Part shown: positions 1 through 11,856 of the stretch, piece after piece
How positions within the stretch are numbered: the first letter of the stretch is position 1
How the letters are laid out: every line of letters starts with the position of its first letter
Source of the DNA: Ignelater luminosus
Lineage: Eukaryota; Arthropoda; Insecta; Coleoptera; Elateridae
Assembly: GCA_011009095.1 (NCBI GenBank)
Contig: VTPC01008715.1
Location: 1-64,000, forward strand
DNA length: 64,000 nucleotides
Reading direction: 5' to 3'
Translations under genes and position numbers: made by a program
The notes under the pieces: model-generated
Database searches by the model: none
Told to the model about the DNA's origin: nothing
What the model saw: the letters and a program-made list of their open reading frames with translations, nothing else

Positions 1-1477
1 AATCAATGATTTTTTTCGTGTCTGGAATTTGCATTTAATTTCCACCTACCCTTCCGACACGATTCGCAAGTAATAAATGACAATTCCAGCACAGTTATTA
101 GTTATCTTCGTTGCTATAATTCTCCTGTAATTACCATAAATTAACGTAGAAATTTTATATACTTTAGTTTCATACTTTCACTTGTTTGTCTATGAGATTG
201 CAGACATCAGTGATATTTATTCCCTCAGAGGTAATGTGCCTACCAGTGCATAACTTATTTAGTCCTAGATTTAGTTTGCTTTATACGATATATGTGTTGT
301 CACTCGTTATAGAAATTTAGACAAGGATATCGAACTCGCAAATAATTCACGAGAAGTTCGTACTCAACTGGTAAATACGCACAACAGGTTTTGGCCCAGT
401 TCCAATTATAATTATTATACGTGAATATTATCCATTGACCATCATTTTGTAACACACATGATATAAAATAATTCTTTCTAGGCCTATAATAACCTGGAAA
501 TCTTTCACTTCTTTTTCTCGTGAAATGGCATCACTCGGGGCTTTTAAAATTTATTTTTTAATTTTTGCCACTCTCTCTCATTTAAAAAAGAGAGTTGATG
601 TTAAACTAAGTTTTGGGTTTTTAATGTGTCTTTTATCTCAGCTTCTAGGGTATTCTTGTTTTATTGAAATATCGCGGTTAATTAGTGAGCAATCCCTTTG
701 GGATTTGGTTTAAACTGGTTGATATTCACCTAGGGTATTCGCCGATCAATTTATTCGAGTAGTAATTAATAAAACACCTGCAACCGAACAATACTGCAGA
801 ATTCTGTTATCTAACGTTGCGTAGGTATTCAAACGTAAAGTTCTCATCATTGGACATTTATGATTTACTTCTATACAATGAGGTTTGTATTCTTTTGGAA
901 ACACATTATTTCTTTAACTAATGATTTATTAACCATGTACTAACTTGTACTGTGAATTTATTTATTTGTTAATACTTTTATAACCATAAATTACTTTCAG
1001 CTTGAAGTTTGAGTTAAAATCTTAGTTGTGTGGTAGTAAATCATCGACTTCTGGTGTAAATATCTTGACATAAACTCATTTTGGTTAATTAAGATGTAGC
1101 AGTTTAACTTACCGTTTAGGGATTAATGGAAACTAAGGTCAACCGCTGCTTTGCAGTTTCTGAATTAAATTCGACATTCGAATGTCTATTTTCGTCTTTT
1201 ATGTAATTAAGGCAGACACCCACGCAACCGAATGTACATATATACTATATCCGTAGGATTATGGTAGTTAAACTGCTGGCATCTAAATAAATTACTCGGG
1301 TACAGAGTCAATAGACTCCCATGTCAAATATTTTTCCGGAAGAATTGGACGGAAGGAAAAGTGTTCTCCCTACAGGTAACTAATTGGATTTGTCGGGCTG
1401 CCTTCTGTCTCACAGGAATAAGTGAGTAATACACCATTAAAAAAACTAATGTAAAAACACTAAAGTACCTATCACTA
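1..1477. other. no gene recognised (AT-rich)
   Basis: No host exon, RNA gene or clear repeat is visible here. The longest open frame (525-713, 62 codons) has no recognisable motif and lies in AT-rich DNA, so I treat it as chance. If the 5' exons of the PC2 gene lie left of the window, this stretch is intronic, but nothing in the sequence proves it. Confidence 0.5.
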
Positions 1478-2787
1478 TGTCCAGAAAGGAAGTTCATTTT
1501 TACTGGTAAAATAAAACAAATGTATATTAGGAAAAATAATTTATTGCAAAAGAATTTGTAGACTTAAAACTATTAGTCAACATAGCTACCACCATTTTGT
1601 AAGCATTTATCGTAGCGTGGCACTAATTTTTGTATTCCTTCGTCATAAAACGTTGACGCCTGTGATTGTAACCAAGTTGCAACATGTTCTTTAATCTCAT
1701 CGTCGTCATTGAATTTCTTGACAGCGAGGTTTAATTTTAGGCTTAAAAACAGGAAGAAGTCACTGGGAGCAAGGTCCGGACTATACGGTGGGTGGTCAAA
1801 TTGTTCCCATCCAAATTGAGTCAAAAGTTGCTGTGTAAGGTTTGCAGTGTGGGGGCGAGCATTGTCATGAATCAACAAAATGCCGCTAGTGAGCTTTTCA
1901 CGGCGCTTATTCTGAATTGCACGACGCAGTTTCCTTAGCGTATCACAGTAAGCAATAGCGGTAATTGTTTCGCCCCGTGGTAGAAAGTCCACTAAAAGAA
2001 CACCACATCTGTCCCAAAACACTGTGCACATGATTTTCCGGGTTGTCAAATTCGGCTTCGATGTTGTCTTTGCTGGTGATGATGTGTGCCTCCATTCCAT
2101 CGATTGCCGTTTTGTCTCATGTGTCTCATAGGCTACCCAAGTCTCGTCCCCAGTCACTATACTGTTAAGGAAATGGTCCCCGTCATTGTGATAACGAGTC
2201 AAAAATTCAAGAGCAGCACCTAGGCGTTTTTTCTTGTGATCCTCGGTAAGAGTTTTCGGTACCAAGCGTGCACAAAGCTTTCGATATCCCAGTTTGTCAT
2301 GAACAATTTCATGAAGAAGGGATCGTGAAATTAGGGGAAATTCCATAGAAAGAAGAGAAATCGTAAACTTACGGTTTCCTCTAATTTTTTCATTCACTGC
2401 ATGAACAAGTTCATCATTAACCAATGATAGACGTCCACTTCTTCCTTCATCGTGCACGTTTGCACAGCCATTGTTGAATTCTTTTACCCATCTCACAACC
2501 ATAGAATAACTCATTACATTCTGTCCATACACCTCAGAGAGCTGTTGATGAATGTTTCAAATTTTTCGCATTGAGAAACCGAATCACTGATCTAATCTCG
2601 CAATCGGCGGAATTTTCAATTACCTTCGCCATTATAAACAAGCACTGTGACACGATAACAGCAGATAACTAACTCAAAATGGCGTCAATCACTTAGTAAC
2701 GATACAAGGTCATTGCCGCGCATGCGCGGAACTGCGATCGCATCGCTGCAACGGCGGGAAATAGAAAATGAACTTACTTTCTGGACA
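1478..2787 (-). mobile_element. mariner transposon, complete with TIRs and TA duplication
   Basis: A 1310-bp Tc1/mariner-superfamily DNA transposon. The ends are inverted repeats: the left begins TGTCCAGAAAGGAAGTTC and the right, read inward, TGTCCAGAAAGTAAGTTC, about 23 bp with one mismatch. Both are flanked by the TA target duplication expected for mariner (1476-1477 and 2788-2789). The transposase gene is on the minus strand and fills most of the element. Length, end structure and coding content fit a full-length copy with only light decay. Confidence 0.93.
1573..2632 (-). pseudogene. mariner transposase, frameshifted near the N-terminus
   Basis: Encodes a DD34D mariner transposase that would cut and paste the surrounding element in the nucleus. 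The first catalytic Asp lies in VTGDETWV, the second in IHDNARPH and the third in YSPDLAPSD, with exactly 34 residues between the last two. The start is the ATG at 2632-2630, giving MAKVIENSADCEIRSVIRFL, the usual N-terminus of one mariner lineage. About 28 residues in, the frame is lost to a stop. A second frame picks up at once (IHQQLSEVYGQN) and runs open for over 320 codons to the TAA at 1573. The junction lacks a few residues seen in relatives, so a small deletion is the likely lesion. The rest of the reading frame is intact, which suggests a fairly recent insertion. It could have been inactive when copied or inactivated after insertion. Confidence 0.9.
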
Positions 2788-5112
2788 TAGTTATATATGC
2801 ATTGGAAAGGTATTTATTTGCTTTTTTGTGTCTGTTGCAAAGCTAACTCAGAATTATTAATGAACACAGAATATAAAAATTCTTGTTGGCTGAAAAGAAT
2901 AATTAATATTTATATTAGTATATTACAATTGGATAAGCGTGGTCGTCGATTTTTAAAGACGCCGCAAAAACGTAAAAGAAACATTATTTTGGTACCTGCG
3001 TATTCTGATTTTTTAGACAGTCTGTTTTAGCCTATCCTTTGAAAATCAACGTATGATGTCTTATTATTTACATTTGGAAGCAGTTTTGTTGGTAACCCCT
3101 AGGATTACCATGGTTGATCAAGGAAAGTAGTAAAGATTTCCAATAAAAACTAGACATCTTTACTTTTCCGGGCTGGTTCGCAAAAGACTTACGTTCCGAT
3201 CTAGAATAAATCATAAATATTAATTTTCCGAATAAGCCCCTAAATATAATATTTGCAATCTACACTCCAAACAGAAGTATTCAGTATTGTGCGTAAATTG
3301 ATAGAAAACTGACTGTTTTTATTATGAATTGTCATACTATAAGAAACCCTTATTTGCTGTATAGTTCTCGGAGATTTTAAAAGCTCAGCTCATTATTTTT
3401 GTTTATTCTAACTAAATAGCTTAGAGAAACGGACTAATGATAAAATTTTAATTGCTGAATTTAGCCAGAAAAATAAGTTAATATAATCATTAAATTTTAT
3501 GGAAAAACGCTTTCAAAAACATAACAATCATACAGATGTAAAATACTTTTAAGGTTAGAAATCAGTGGCGTAATAAAGAAACAAATATCCTAAAACCTCC
3601 CACACTTGAAGTGAGTCTAAAAAACCCAGGGAAGAAGCAACATTGAAGAGAATAGAAATCAAAGAAGTCACAGCCTACTAACGAGGTTAACACGACAATG
3701 CTCAGCAATCCTGATATCAAAACCGATATGAACTATACAATGAATTCCTATACCCAATTTAGGAACCGAACAGGAATGACTAAGGAAGTTACCTTAAGAC
3801 CAAGGTCATCCACGACCACTTCGGGCAAAATCCTCTTTGTCTCTTATCTGAAGTACTTAAAAGTAAAACCTAAACCGCACCCCAGAGAAGCAATAAAAAA
3901 GCAAGTTAATAGTTGTGACTAAGCACCACATCGCAGAGTAAGATGCGTCTGGGTAAGCCTTAAGCCGGCCGTAGTCTACGGTCAACAAAGAAAACCAGAA
4001 AAGAAAAAGAGACCTCTGGAGCTATGCAAGACTTGCTATTTGATAAAATAGTAAAAAAAATAAATTAGAAGAGATAATACACTGAGCCCAAGTCCCCAGT
4101 ATGAAACATTATCATACCAAAAGCCCTGACCAGCGGTCATCTGGAGGCCCGCTCCAGTCATAAAATAATTCCGTAAGCAAAATAACAAAACAGTGATTTT
4201 AGTTAACTGAACATTAATCATGACTAAATGGAGAAGAACACTAGACACAAACGGTGAACAAACTAAAGAAAGTTGAAAAATGACTAGATTGGTCTATAAA
4301 AAGTTGGAAACCAAACTTTTTGTTTGATGCTATGTTGGTACGCTGTAGAATATCGTAGGATTTATAACGTGGTAACAAAAACTGCGAGTGACGCCTATTA
4401 CTTTTGACTTTTATTTCCCAAATTTCGACTTTTGTTTCGCAACAAAATTCCATTTATTTGAAACGAGGAAACAAGCTTTTGAATTAGTGAACGACTGCGT
4501 CCATCTCCATTGTATAAGTGACGTCGCGTCGTGGCACAAATGGCTGATCACCTTTTTGCTCGGTATCTTAAAGATTGAAAAGTACCGTAACATTCAAAGT
4601 AAGCAGTTAGTATTGTGCCTAAATTGATACAAAACTGACTCAGATTATTATAAATTGTTATAAGTTTTAACAATCAAATTTGAGCAGTAGGATACCTTCA
4701 TGTTACTATTCAATTAAATAATTAAAATAAGTTTTCTTGCAACTTATGAAGCAGAATAATAGTTGAAGATATTTTACTTGTCCTTATTTTAATTTTAATG
4801 AACTTCTGGGGCATATTGTAAATTATTTCGAAGTTATCGAAACACGCGTGGTATTTTTGGAAGAATACGTCAGTCTACGATAAGAAGTCTCAAAGCACGT
4901 ATTGGTTGCTACTGGACATAGTCGTTTTGAACATCTACTGCGACTGTACTTCGAGACTGTCTTAATCAATATGCAATTTTGTTAAGTTATGTATCATAAA
5001 TTTTAAAAGTTTGTGTAGCTCGATTTAATTAGTTTTGGCTCATGTTTATCAGACATTTTTTGGTTAATTTTTAACTCTAGAATAGTCTTGGGGAGTTTTA
5101 GAACACCTGTAT
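2788..5112. other. no gene recognised; short dispersed repeat pair
   Basis: No host coding exon is recognisable. A short sequence at about 3276-3345 recurs at 4603-4662 in the same orientation; both contain AGTATTGTGC, then TAAATTGATA and AAAACTGAC. Open frames here (for example 3698-3922) have no recognisable family and are treated as chance. Confidence 0.45.
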
Positions 5113-6060
5113 ATGAAGGTGGTTTGATAAGTCTTTAGCTAACATAGAAAGAAGAGCTTTACATAGTTCCCTTTTAGGTCTATACTCTTTATTCAGCGAT
5201 GCTCCAACTTTTTGATCCCCTTAAAAAAATACGATGTCTGAAAGTCGGCACTTCATCATTGCTCGTTAATCTCTTTCCTTCAAGCCATGTTTTTATGTTT
5301 GTAAAGAGAAGATAGTTGCTCGGGGCTAGATTTGGAGAATATGGGGCGTGGGAGATCAATTTTGGCCATTGCGGCCATCGACGTGTGAGCCGGCGCATTG
5401 TCATGATGAAAGAGGACGATTTTCCTCTGCATTTGAGGTCGTTTGAACTGAGTTTATTTCTTCAACCTGTCCAATAATGAAGCATAAAACAATCCTGTTA
5501 TTGTTTTTCCTTTGTGCAAATAGTTTATGAAAAATATGCCATGTGAATCCAAAATCAGTCGCCATCACTTTCCCGGCCGATGGCACCGTCTTCGCCTCCT
5601 TCGGAGCAGGTTCGCTTCTTAAAGTCCACTGCTTAGTTTGCTGTTTGGTCTTTGGTGTGTAATAATGGACCCATATTTTATCAACAGTTACAAATCGCCG
5701 CAAAAATTTCATTGAATTACGCTTAAATCGATCCAACAACTCCTTTGAGATGTCCATGCGCTCGTGTTTTCGGTCCAATGTCAACAAGCGCAGCACTCAT
5801 CGCTCGTGCCGCTTCCTCATGTGCAAATCTTCAAGCAATATTTTAAAAACATCTTCTGTTGATATGCCTGCGATCTTTGCTATCTCTCTTATTTTCATTT
5901 GACGATCATCTAACGCAATTTTATGGACTTTTGCGATGATATCCTCAATGGTTGCTGTTTTTGGCCTCACCGGACGCTCTTTATCAAACACATTCGTACG
6001 ACCCCGTTTGAACTCTGCCACCCAGTATGGTATTTGTTGACATGACATCCATGGGTGTGA
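5113..6060 (-). mobile_element. degenerate mariner remnant (transposase pseudogene)
   Basis: A decayed mariner transposase on the minus strand, broken over at least three frames. Residues from 6048 down give the helix-turn-helix region (WVAEFKRGRTNVFDKERP). The next segment (5796-5401) carries FVTVDKIWVHYYTP, where relatives have VDETW. A fragment at about 5420-5390 still reads HHDNAPAH. The last segment (5404-5189) reads YSPNLAPSN, so the third catalytic Asp (usual APSD) is Asn. A possible left end lies near 5113 (TGAAGGTGGTTTGATAAGTC), which resembles the end of the mariner at 11857. No convincing right end is visible and the first roughly 40 residues are missing. It is related to, but clearly older than, the 11857-13152 copy and cannot encode an active enzyme. 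Confidence 0.85.
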
Positions 6061-6317
6061 AATTCTTTTTTGTAGTCTGAGAAACCTATCAAAACGTCAA
6101 CGAATTCTATTTCTTGGTATTAAATACTTCTTGCGTACTGTACTTACTACCAAATTTAAAAAAGATGTATAAGGCAAACTTTGTGAAGATATCTCTTATT
6201 AAAAAGTGCAGTGTTCGTCAAGGTAGGAAAGTTTTTCATAATTTAACTTATCAACGGAGAATAAACCGGTTTGTTTGATGCGATCGCCAGATTCAAATAA
6301 AATGGAGAAGATGACAA

Positions 6318-8022
6318 TAATAGTAATAATAATTTTTATTGTCATAAAAGTTTACTTGGAATATTGACATTGTCATATTATTACAAGAGTACATACAATA
6401 AATATAGAAAAAACATGATATACATTTTACTTATTGGAACACAATTTAAATATAAATCAATTATTCTGGAAAGTAGGTAAATGTTATCTTTATCAGTTGA
6501 ATTAATTGCAGTTGGTATTGCACTAAGACACAAACTCCTTAAGGTTGTAAACGCAGCCTTCAATTGAACATTGTTTTAACTGGTTTTTAAATTTGTTGTA
6601 ACAAGAAAAATTTTTAATACTTGGAGGACAAGCAGCTACCCTAATAATATGGGGGCTTTTTTAAAAAACATGTGCAGGTTTTGTTATATGAAAGTCAGCT
6701 TTAATTCTGGTATCATAATTGTGAATATTGGAATAAACCTTGATATTATTTCTTTGATTGTTATGAATGAAGTATAAAAGTTAATATAAATAAACACCAC
6801 AAACTGTTAAAATTTTATAATTTTTAAACAAATTGTGGCACATATTTATTATTGTACTTTAAATTAAACAACAATCTTATTTAATATACGTTATTGTGTT
6901 ACAAAAATTCGCTGAAATTCTCCAGCCTGACCTCACACTAAAATGTTATAATTTATGATTGGATAGACTAACGCATAGTAAATATTAATTAACTGTTGCT
7001 GTTAAAAACTAAGTAACTGTAACTAAGATATTTATCAGTTACTAGACCTAGGAATTTAGTCAAGTTTACAATTTTTATATTTACATAATTTATTTTAAAA
7101 TTATAATGCTCAGCTTCGCGACAACAGCTGTGAAATTCAATACCAACAGTCTTTTCATAATTAATCATCAATCTGTTTTTGTAACACCGTTTTTAAACTC
7201 AAGCACTTGGTTTCTTTTCGTTTGAACTGGTTTTACCACTAATCAGCACAGAAGTGTCATCAGCATACGTAAACACTTTTCCAACTGTTAGGTATTCCGG
7301 TAGGTCATCCACATACAAATTAAATATAATCGAGCCCAGGCTGCTTCCTTGAGGTGTTCCATCCCTGGCCTCAAAAATATCTGATGCTATTGCTTCCAAT
7401 TTTACTTGCAGTTTTCTTCCAGATACTAAATAGGAAATTATCCATTTGTTCATTTTTCCCCGAAGTCCCATTTTTTAACTTCTCTGTTAGGAAAATATGA
7501 CTAGTAGTTTCAAAGCGACACTGCATGATGGTTGTTGACAAGTTCTTCTAAGCTAATCTGTATATAATCTGCAGTAGCAGTCAAAGTGGAATGTGCTTTC
7601 CGAAATCCGTTTTGGGCGGAAAAAAGTAGACTGTTTTCTTTTCAATAAATTCATTGATTCTGGCCACTGGAATCAATTCGAAAACCTTAAAGTAGCGACA
7701 TCGAACGATAATTATTAAGATCAGAATTATCCCCTTTTTTAAACACTGAAACGATTTGGGCTGTTTTCAACGCTGATAGCAATACTCCAATCTCAAATGA
7801 GTAGATAATTAGGTTAGGAGAGGTGCAAATACGTAATCACAGCTTTTTGTTACCTTAACTGGAATGTCATCAAATCTTTTAGAATTCGGTTGAGAGATCT
7901 TGTTGGTGCAATTAAGAACTTCAGTATGGTCCACTGGTTTAATGAACATTGTAGAGTAATTTTCCATTATTGTAGTACACATTGTTGACATAACTTGAAA
8001 ATGTGAGTTTAATTTTTTCTCA
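6318..8022 (-). mobile_element. degenerate Jockey/CR1-type LINE, reverse-transcriptase part
   Basis: A 5'-truncated, frameshifted non-LTR retrotransposon on the minus strand. In gene order: SKRFDDIPVKVTKSC (about 7900-7830, start of the RT domain), AQIVSVFKKGDNSDLNNYRS (about 7765-7700), RINEFIEKK then QNGFRKAHSTLTAT in shifted frames (7670-7570), GTPQGSSLGSIIFNLYVDDL (about 7365-7305) and the catalytic FTYADDTSVLI (about 7275-7245). The post-RT segment LMINYEKTVGIEFHS and TKFLGLVTD (7171-7030) follows. The 3' end, near 6318-6345, is a run of ATT/ATA triplets, typical of LINEs whose tail is a short tandem repeat. Several stops and frameshifts make it inactive. The clade is a judgement from the RT motifs and is not certain. 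Confidence 0.85.
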
Positions 8023-8024
8023 AC

Positions 8025-8252
8025 CCGAAAAACATCTGGGAATGCAACGCATAACCACAACGAACTCCGTTTTGTTACTTTTTTAATTTCGGCGGCCATT
8101 TTGACCATGTTCTCGAGGTGATATCAAAAAACTAAAAGTATACGCATCTTTTATTTTTTTATGTAGAATCCAAATCTCAAGTTAAAATTCCATAGTTTAG
8201 AAAAAAATGCGGACAGACTTCGCAAATTCAGTAATTTGGAGTTCGTTAAAAA
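8025..8252. repeat. dispersed repeat, copy 1 (matches 31901-32263)
   Basis: Direct comparison shows this stretch recurring at 31901-32263 in the same orientation. Shared blocks are AACATCTGGGAAT, CATAACCACAACGAACT, GTTTTGTTACTTTTTT, GCCATTTTGACCATGTT and, at the other end, AAAAAATGCGGACA with GGAGTTCGTT. This copy is shorter and lacks much of the middle. The ends carry a short inverted match (AACGAACTCCG near the left, GGAGTTCGTT at the right), so it may be a non-autonomous DNA element, but the family is not identified. Confidence 0.75.
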
Positions 8253-8287
8253 TTCGCCAAATAAGTTGGCTACATCAGCTAAATTGT

Positions 8288-8478
8288 TATACAGGGTCGC
8301 TAAAAAGTATGGAAACACGCTACTCCCGCAGAAACGGTAAGAGATAGACAAATGAAATTTGGAGAGCTTAAAGTAGGTATTTTGTGCCATGTTTTGCAAA
8401 GGTAACTAAAAACAAATCTTCAATTGTTTTTTCGTACGACCGCCATCTTGAATTTTTTTAAATGGATCACCCTGTATA
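8288..8478. mobile_element. short element with ACAGGGT/ACCCTGT ends
   Basis: About 190 bp bounded by TATACAGGGTCGC on the left and GATCACCCTGTATA on the right, an inverted pair. It includes a TTTTTTCGTACGACCGCCATC segment and no coding potential. The terminal motif recurs elsewhere in the window (19691, 38371, 39709, 39957, 48600, 52857, 58531), which argues that it is the end of a mobile family rather than a chance match. Confidence 0.55.
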
Positions 8479-8480
8479 TG

Positions 8481-10589
8481 ACCCCATATCTCGATAGGGA
8501 TTTTAAAGGCGAATGTAACATGAGAAATGAGGAGCGCCACTTTAAAAGATTGCCTAAACTCTCATTTTCTGAGTAACTAAAGTCTTCCTAATTTCTTTTA
8601 TTATCTTTGCTGACCAGGCGCTCTTTATGATGATTTACAACACTAAATTCTTAATGCGCAAACTAAAATAGCTCTTACTTCTGACAATTAGTAAAGGGTA
8701 CCAAATTGAGGTAGTCTATGTAGAAAGTTAGTTTTTGGACTAATAATTGCTCAATGGTGTATCAAAGAGAAATTTCAATTTAATTGGAACTCATTATAGG
8801 AACTTTTTTAGAAATGTAAAGGTCAAGATAAAATATACGCATAAAGTTACAACAATTATAACATCATTCTTTGTGAACCATAGAAAAAACAATTAAATGA
8901 CTTAATAACTACTTTTTACTTTATTTTTTAATTAAGTTTATTTGACATTTTCTCAGACCTTACAGTACATCGTTAAGATAACCATATTTTTCCTTAAAGT
9001 TTAAACTCTTACTTTAAAAAAATTACCTCTGCAAATTTTTCTTTTTTTAGTTTTTCCCCAGATGGTTATAACCTTAATGTACCTTAATCACGATAATGAA
9101 GAGGCCTTTATAATAATGACCTTTTTTAAGGGTAAGGGTTAAAAAAAACTTTTAGTTTTATTGCTGTTTTGCCCTTGTGGGATTTTTAAGTTTCAGCTCT
9201 TAACCTAATTTATTTTCATTGCGACTTCTATAGCTGAACATAATTTATTCTTACGAAGAATAGTCTGTACAATTGTCTACTATTTTGGAAATTCACCCAA
9301 TAGTGTGACCAATTTCTTTGTTTAACTTTTATTGGTTGCGACGTTGTAAAACAAAAATTCGCAATTCTTTAAAATGTTATTTAATAACAATTCTTACATA
9401 AAATGAAGTTGGTGCTAATCTACAACTTCATCGTTGAATATTCATCATCTTCCAACTCACTCATTTAATTTCTACTCTGAATTGGTTAATTAAGTCTGTG
9501 TATTACTTATTTTGTTTCATTCTAATATTATTTCCAAGATCGTTAACTTTTCAGCTACTTCTTGAAATTTACATATTACAGACTACAGTAAGAAATTCTA
9601 TTCGTCTTTTAACAGAATTATTTTTAAGAACCCTTCACTTGTTTACCTCCTGCAGATACTAATTAAGAAGTTTATCGCTTGATTACAATCGTTACTAAAA
9701 GGTTGATTAAGGTTAATTTAAGCAGATCGTTTTATAATATTAAAATACTGATGCTAATTCGTAATTAAATCCTTTCTGTAACTCCAGTTCGTTTCTCTTG
9801 TTTATTTACAGCAAGTAATTTGATTACCCCTTCTATTCGCTGTTTCATGTTACTTCATATAGTTTTCTTGTTAATTTAACGTTCATTTGTAAATTCTCTT
9901 TGTTTTGCGTCTTTGGATTCTTTTGCTTTTATATTTATGCAAAGCGCTTTTCTCCCATTCGTGCTTTTACGTCTTACAAAAGGAATACGCCTTTTGAAAG
10001 ATTTATTAAGGGACTTCTTACATTTATTATGAAAAAAGAAGCGCTAATAGGCTAATATAAAATTTAGTAGAATTTTGGCTGCTAAGAATTTACTTCGTCT
10101 GACGTTTTTTAATGATCTTAGTTGAAAACATGCTTTACAACTAACTTATTTTAGTAGTTTTTTTCTTTACATTTTAGTGAATATTTTTATTTTTGGAGTT
10201 TGCAAAAAAATAGCTACAAGTCCCTGATTAATTTTTCTAGAAAACCTAATCTGGGATTATAATGAAACGGGGAAACCTCTCTATTGCCGATCTAGTCTCT
10301 AATCAGTGTACCAATATGGGGCGCATAGTCGACTCGCTAAAGGCGCCACTTCTAGTTATTAAGAGTGTCTAGTCTGCAAAGTGGAGGACTTATTGAATTA
10401 TTCATAGCACAGCCTTGAAAACTTGTTTTTTACTTGGAGCAGAGCAGAGAGGAACGGAGGGATTTGTTTAGTTATCTTAAACACCAAGATTTGAAAACTT
10501 GGGTTGTTGGTGGATAACTAGTGGTATAGGTATGTTTCGGAGAATATCCTTTGGTAATGGTAGGGTGTTCCGAAGTTCTCCTGATAAGT
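8481..10589. other. no gene recognised (AT-rich)
   Basis: About 2.1 kb of AT-rich sequence without a recognisable exon, RNA gene or clear repeat. Short homopolymer and A/T runs only. Confidence 0.5.
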
Positions 10590-11590
10590 CTCTATAACTT
10601 TACGGCTCGAGAGATATTCTTAGAATATTGAAGGTAATTGCTCGGTTTTGTTCGATTGCCTGTCTTACGAAACCACCACCCAGGAATTTCGAGTCTGGTG
10701 TCCGTCGGAGACATGCCAACCAATTTGCAAAGCTTCCCGGTGCGGAGAGGTAGTACTCCAGCCGAAACAGTTTCCGATATATTGTCCTCTCCATCCAACA
10801 GGTGAATCAACAGCCCATGATGGAACAATTGGAGGTTTTATCGGACAGAAGTCAGCTTTGTTGCTAAACAATGGTCCATCACCGCTTTTTGCGTCTAGGA
10901 AAGGCGTCTAGGTAGATGGCGATGAAGATAGCTGCTTGATACTAGATTTCTTTCCAATTTTGTTTAAGTGTCTGAAAAGAATCACTTGAGTCTTGTTGGA
11001 GTTCATCGCTAAAACTACATCTTCAGTCACGCGAGGTTGCATAGTACATCCTGGAGATGGTGCAAGAAGAGAATGGTGGCGCCTAAAGCGCAATGTCTTT
11101 GGCAAATTAACTCAGGGGCATAAGAGAATACAATAAACTATAATGATGATAGAATTGGACTTTGTAGGACGCCAGCGCACAAAGTCCAGGAGAGTTCTTG
11201 GAAACTATATCAGAATAAGAGAAAGCTGCAGATTATCCTCACGAAATGAGAGTGAGATTCTGGCAGTAAAAAACTGTCAAGAACCCTTTTTTCCTCCTGT
11301 TTCAAAAAGCCATAGAGTCAAGTGTTAAAAAGTAAACCACGACGCATATTCTCAGAGGTTTTTTCAGTTTTTGAACTGTTACGATTTGCTTAAATGCATC
11401 TTTATCATTATATGGCCGTCTGCGTAGCTTTGAATAAACAAATCCTCTTCAATCAGTTGACATCTATAAGCCACCGCTTCTCTACATTGACAACAAGTAC
11501 GTGAAGTCAAATATTGTATTACCAAGTGTATAATAAGAAAATAAGTAAAAAGTAAGTAACAGTCTCGATCAGCCTCTATCTTATCCATCT
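10590..11590 (-). mobile_element. possible LINE relic
   Basis: This patch looks less AT-rich than its surroundings. On the minus strand it shows weak reverse-transcriptase resemblance: FIQSYADGHIMIK (11440-11390), similar in shape to the YADD box but with Gly in place of the second Asp, and further on LAMNSNKTQVILFRHLNKIG (about 11020-10950), similar to the segment that follows the RT core in R1/Jockey-like elements. Stops and frame changes separate the pieces, and the remainder down to 10590 is not recognisable. The call is tentative; other repeat types are possible. Confidence 0.3.
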
Positions 11591-11856
11591 GCGAATATTA
11601 TTACTATGTATAGTCATTGATTTGTGTCTGTGGAACTTTGCCATGTGTTGAAGAATCATGGATTTAGAAAGTTGCAAGTAGATTTTGTCTAGCAAATCCT
11701 CAAGACATGTAATTTGTATTGTCATAATTTTGTCTTCCTTTCATTCGTGTTCTGTTGCTATGTAAGCAACCCCCATATTGATGTTGTATCATTTTACAAT
11801 TATTGAAGTTATTTCTCTGTTCAACAGTTTTTGTGCTTTTTCATGAGAGGCTTGTA

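Noticed and set aside
3698..3922. 74-codon frame with a less AT-rich composition
   Set aside because: No motif recognised; may be part of an old repeat but there is no second copy in the window to support that.
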